From NCBI GenBank assembly GCA_964532405.1, contig CAZHIC010000060.1, positions 1 through 7,363 on the forward strand: DNA of 7,363 bases. The letters are read 5' to 3'. The notes under the pieces were generated by a model. It had not been told where the DNA came from. It made no database searches and was given only the letters and a program-made list of their open reading frames with translations. A program made the translations under genes and the position numbers. The stretch is from PALSA-1006 sp964532405 (GTDB lineage: Bacteria; Pseudomonadota; Gammaproteobacteria; Burkholderiales; Gallionellaceae). Below are positions 5,259 through 7,363 of this stretch, piece after piece. Within the stretch, counting starts at the first letter, position 1. Each line of letters opens with the position of its first letter.

Positions 5259-6008
5259 ATGAAAAAATCACTCGCGCTTTTGGCTGTACTAGGCTGTTAC
5301 TCACAATCCAGCATGGCTGCCACATTTAATATGGCCCTGCTGGCTCCAGGTGGTCTTGCTGCTGCACAGACCAGCTTCCGCGCAATTTCCGAGGATTTTG
5401 GCGCGGCATTAAGCTACAAGCCCGTTACTCCAGCGGCTGCGCTGGGCATCACCGGCTTCGACATCGGCCTAGAAGTTTCCGGCACTGATATATCCAAAAG
5501 CGCGGCCGCCTGGAATACACTCACCGGCACCACCGCACCAGGTACGTTGCCCATCCCCAAACTGACCGTAGCCAAGGGATTGCCGTTCGGTATTGATGTG
5601 TCCGCTTTTTATACCGCCGTCCCTACTACCGACATCAAGGTTATTGGTTATGCGTTGAGTTACGCGATCCTTGAAGGCGACGCCCTTGAACCGGCCTTGG
5701 CCGTGCGCGCCGCCATGACCAACTTGAGCGGCATCAGCGAGTTTTCTTTCAGCACCAGAAGTCTGGATGTTTCGTTCTCTAAAGGATTTGTCGGCTTCAC
5801 GCCCTACATAGGCGCCGGGCAGGTTTGGGTGGATAGCTCCACTTCGAATGCCACACTAACGACCCTCGGACTAAAAGGAGAGGCATTCACCCAGTCCAAG
5901 GTTTTTGCCGGCTTCAACATCAATCTGGGTCTGCCGAATTTTGCAATCGAGGCGGATCAGACCGGCGGCATCGCGACCTACAGCGCAAAGCTGGGTCTGC
6001 GTTGGTAA
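5259..6008 (+). CDS. Exported beta-rich protein, probable outer-membrane barrel, function unknown
   Basis: I do not recognise a named family. The 249-residue product opens with a type I signal peptide: MKK, a hydrophobic stretch (4-12), and a likely cut after SMA at 20/21. The mature protein is poor in charge and rich in Gly, Ala, Ser and Thr, with alternating polar and non-polar stretches (for example FGAALSYK 47-54, FDIGLEVSG 67-75, EFSFSTRSLDVSFSKGF 161-177, FTPYIGAGQVWV 180-191, AKLGLRW 243-249). It ends in Trp, like the beta-signal of outer-membrane barrels. About 8-10 strands are plausible. The ATG follows GAGGA by 13 nt, a long spacing, but no better start exists. It is monocistronic: divergent from rpsU and ended by the hairpin at 6020-6053. 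A transporter, adhesin or structural role cannot be chosen. Cys13 in VLGC is a poor lipobox. Confidence 0.8.
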   Translation: MKKSLALLAVLGCYSQSSMAATFNMALLAPGGLAAAQTSFRAISEDFGAALSYKPVTPAAALGITGFDIGLEVSGTDISKSAAAWNTLTGTTAPGTLPIPKLTVAKGLPFGIDVSAFYTAVPTTDIKVIGYALSYAILEGDALEPALAVRAAMTNLSGISEFSFSTRSLDVSFSKGFVGFTPYIGAGQVWVDSSTSNATLTTLGLKGEAFTQSKVFAGFNINLGLPNFAIEADQTGGIATYSAKLGLRW

Positions 6009-6019
6009 ACATGTAACAC

Positions 6020-6053
6020 ATAAAAAGGGGCGGCTTGTGCCGCCCCTTTTTAT
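6020..6053. terminator. Strong bidirectional intrinsic terminator
   Basis: A perfect 15-bp stem (6020-6034 with 6039-6053) closes a TTGT loop. The core is GGGGCGGC/GCCGCCCC, flanked by A5 on one side and T5 on the other, so it works in both directions. It ends the outer-membrane protein gene 12 nt after its stop and the convergent DAHP synthase gene 3 nt after its stop. Confidence 0.95.
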
Positions 6054-6055
6054 TT

Positions 6056-7168
6056 CTACTGATATTTCTGCACCAATTCCACACGCTTTAAATACGCCTC
6101 GCGCGCGATCTGCACGTCTTCGAGGAAATGCGGCAACTCTTTCAGCAGCAATGCCTGCGGGCCGTCCACCAGCGCTTGCGGCGGCAGCGGATGAAAATCC
6201 ACCAGCACCATATTCGCTCCCGCCAGCACGCCCTGAGCCGTGACGTGCATCACATCCATGATGCCGTCGGGAGAGGAGGCACGCGTACCCACCGAATGCG
6301 ACGGATCGACGCATACCGGCATACGCGTGAGACGCTTCACCACGGGCACATGCGCGAAATCGACCATGTTGCGGTGCGGGTCGCCCATGTTGGTTTTCAT
6401 GCCGCGCAAACCGAACACCACATTGCGATTACCTTCGGAAGCCAGATACTCCGCCGCGTTCAACGATTCATCGAGAGTGATGCCGAAGCCGCGTTTGAGC
6501 AACACGGGAAACTCCTGCTGGCGACCGACGATTTTGAGCAACTCGAAGTTTTGCGTATTGCGCGTACCGATCTGCAACATCACACCCGTCGGATTGCCCG
6601 TTTGATGCAAGGTTTCGCGAATCTCATTCAGGTGCGATTCATGGGTGATCTCCATGGCGATCACCTTGATACCGTATTTCCCCGCCAGTTCGAACACATA
6701 GGGCAGACAGTTCTTGCCGTGCCCTTGGAAGGCATAAGGGCTGGTGCGCGGCTTGTAAGCGCCCATGCGCGCACACACCTGACCGTTGTCGCGCAAAGCG
6801 CGCAACATGATCTCCACATGCTCGGCATAGTCCACCGCACATAGTCCGGCGAACACGTTGAGCGTGTCCTGCCCGAAGCGCACGCCGTTATATTCAAAGT
6901 GTGCCGGACGGCTATCGTCCTTATGCCGGCCGAGAATGCGATACTCCTGCGACACGCGCACCACGCGCTCCACACAAGGCAGGCTCTGCATGCCTTCAAT
7001 TTCCAACGCCTTGGTGTTGCCGATGAGATAGATTTCGGTGAGAGTCTGCTCTATGCCGCGTTCGCTATGCACGCGCACCTGCACTCCCTGCAAGCTCGCC
7101 AAGTGATCGAGCAATTGCCGATACTCGGTGCTGTGCGTTTGCGTGTTGGGATCGAGTATCAGGATCAT
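6056..7168 (-). CDS. aroF: 3-deoxy-7-phosphoheptulonate (DAHP) synthase, divergent AroA-beta type
   Basis: A 370-residue class I DAHP synthase, which joins phosphoenolpyruvate and erythrose-4-phosphate in the first step of the shikimate pathway. Residues 1-72 resemble the ferredoxin-like regulatory domain of the Thermotoga-type enzyme, linked by EYRILGRH (75-82) to a TIM barrel. Barrel motifs include metal ligand Cys110 (GLCAVD), GAYKPRTSPYAFQG (136-149), QIGTRNTQNFELL (199-211), PVLLKRGFG (221-229), DPSH with His291 and Asp335 (ALVDGPQ). Odd points relative to the usual motifs: GPCSVE is GLCAVD, RGGAFKP is ARMGAYKP, CERG is GLRG (251-256 region), and the metal-ligand Glu of (I)EVHP is Asp324 (VDFHP). 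The set may mark a lineage-specific subfamily; KDO8P or another PEP-aldol product is less likely but possible. The ATG has AGGAG 6 nt upstream (7175-7179). It is monocistronic within the window, and its upstream region is occupied by a 121-bp palindrome. Confidence 0.9.
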   Translation of the reverse strand: MILILDPNTQTHSTEYRQLLDHLASLQGVQVRVHSERGIEQTLTEIYLIGNTKALEIEGMQSLPCVERVVRVSQEYRILGRHKDDSRPAHFEYNGVRFGQDTLNVFAGLCAVDYAEHVEIMLRALRDNGQVCARMGAYKPRTSPYAFQGHGKNCLPYVFELAGKYGIKVIAMEITHESHLNEIRETLHQTGNPTGVMLQIGTRNTQNFELLKIVGRQQEFPVLLKRGFGITLDESLNAAEYLASEGNRNVVFGLRGMKTNMGDPHRNMVDFAHVPVVKRLTRMPVCVDPSHSVGTRASSPDGIMDVMHVTAQGVLAGANMVLVDFHPLPPQALVDGPQALLLKELPHFLEDVQIAREAYLKRVELVQKYQ

Positions 7169-7206
7169 GTGCGTCTCCTAAAAGAGTAAACCTAAAAACG
7201 GCAATT

Positions 7207-7327
7207 AGCCACGGATTTACACGGATAAATATTGGGTTACGACAAGTTAGAATATCACCCGAACAGTATTAAAACTTGCCAGGCTAACCCGTTGTTCATC
7301 TGTGAGAGTCCGTGTTCATCCGTGGCT
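7207..7327. repeat. 121-bp palindromic element upstream of the DAHP synthase gene
   Basis: The arm AGCCACGGATTTACACGGA (7207-7225) is matched, in reverse complement, by 7309-7327 at 17 of 19 positions. A second nested pair lies inside: GGGTTA (7234-7239) with TAACCC (7285-7290), and CAAGTT (7243-7248) with AACTTG (7273-7278). AATA/TATT (7251-7254, 7267-7270) lies at the tip. The submotif CACGGAT-AA-CACGGA recurs within the arms, and ACGGATAAAT on one side faces GTTCATCTGT on the other. I recall similar CCACGGATGAACACGG strings as dispersed non-coding repeats in many proteobacteria, which would make this a MITE- or REP-like unit. It contains no open frame of note and lies 39-159 bp before the DAHP synthase start, where its promoter should be. 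Confidence 0.75.
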
Positions 7328-7363
7328 CAACTGGTCGCGGTAGGAACAGGAGTTGCCCCCTGC

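Noticed and set aside
5289..5297. Possible lipobox (VLGC, Cys13) in the exported protein
   Set aside because: The -2 Leu is atypical and the Cys comes too early in the hydrophobic stretch. The SMA|A site at 20/21 is a better type I cleavage site, and a barrel fold does not need a lipid anchor.
5102..5329. Plus-strand open frame overlapping the start of the outer-membrane protein gene
   Set aside because: It is in another frame, lacks an ATG start with a ribosome site, has no family features, and runs through the promoter region.

Overview
This window looks like chromosomal DNA of a betaproteobacterium. The gene content and protein sequences fit a Nitrosomonadales/Gallionellaceae-like lineage best, but that placement is an inference from recalled sequence style, not a search. 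Most of it is core housekeeping DNA of moderately high GC. I see no CRISPR array, phage, toxin-antitoxin or intact mobile element.

Reading the minus strand from about 5015 down to 182, the window holds a complete macromolecular synthesis operon: rpsU (ribosomal protein bS21), yqeY (GatB/YqeY-domain protein), dnaG (primase), rpoD (housekeeping sigma factor), then a tRNA-Ile2 with CAU anticodon. The tRNA begins 7 nt after the rpoD stop codon. The classic expression controls of this operon can be read directly. There is an extended -10 promoter before rpsU, preceded by a 15-bp-period tandem repeat. A strong intrinsic terminator/attenuator follows rpsU and runs into the yqeY start. dnaG has a GTG start with its ribosome-binding site inside a hairpin. 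A separate promoter with a perfect TATAAT lies before rpoD. Together these should give abundant bS21, scarce primase and independently tuned sigma factor. The tRNA is followed by a cluster of stem-loops (73-173) of unknown nature.

Divergent from rpsU, on the plus strand (5259-6008), is a small exported beta-rich protein, probably an outer-membrane barrel of unknown function. It converges on a DAHP synthase gene (6056-7168, minus strand; first step of the shikimate pathway). The two share a strong bidirectional terminator at 6020-6053. The DAHP synthase is of the AroA-beta/TIGR01361 type, with a ferredoxin-like N-terminal domain and several changes in otherwise conserved active-site motifs. 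Upstream of it, where its promoter should lie, is a 121-bp near-perfect palindrome built on a CACGGAT submotif, resembling a dispersed palindromic repeat.

The most unusual observations are three. dnaG carries an in-frame 51-bp, hairpin-rich insertion bounded by 13-bp near-direct repeats. The 121-bp palindrome lies in the DAHP synthase leader. yqeY begins 3 nt after a terminator U-tract and lacks a Shine-Dalgarno sequence. I do not find convincing evidence of a wholly new multi-gene system here.
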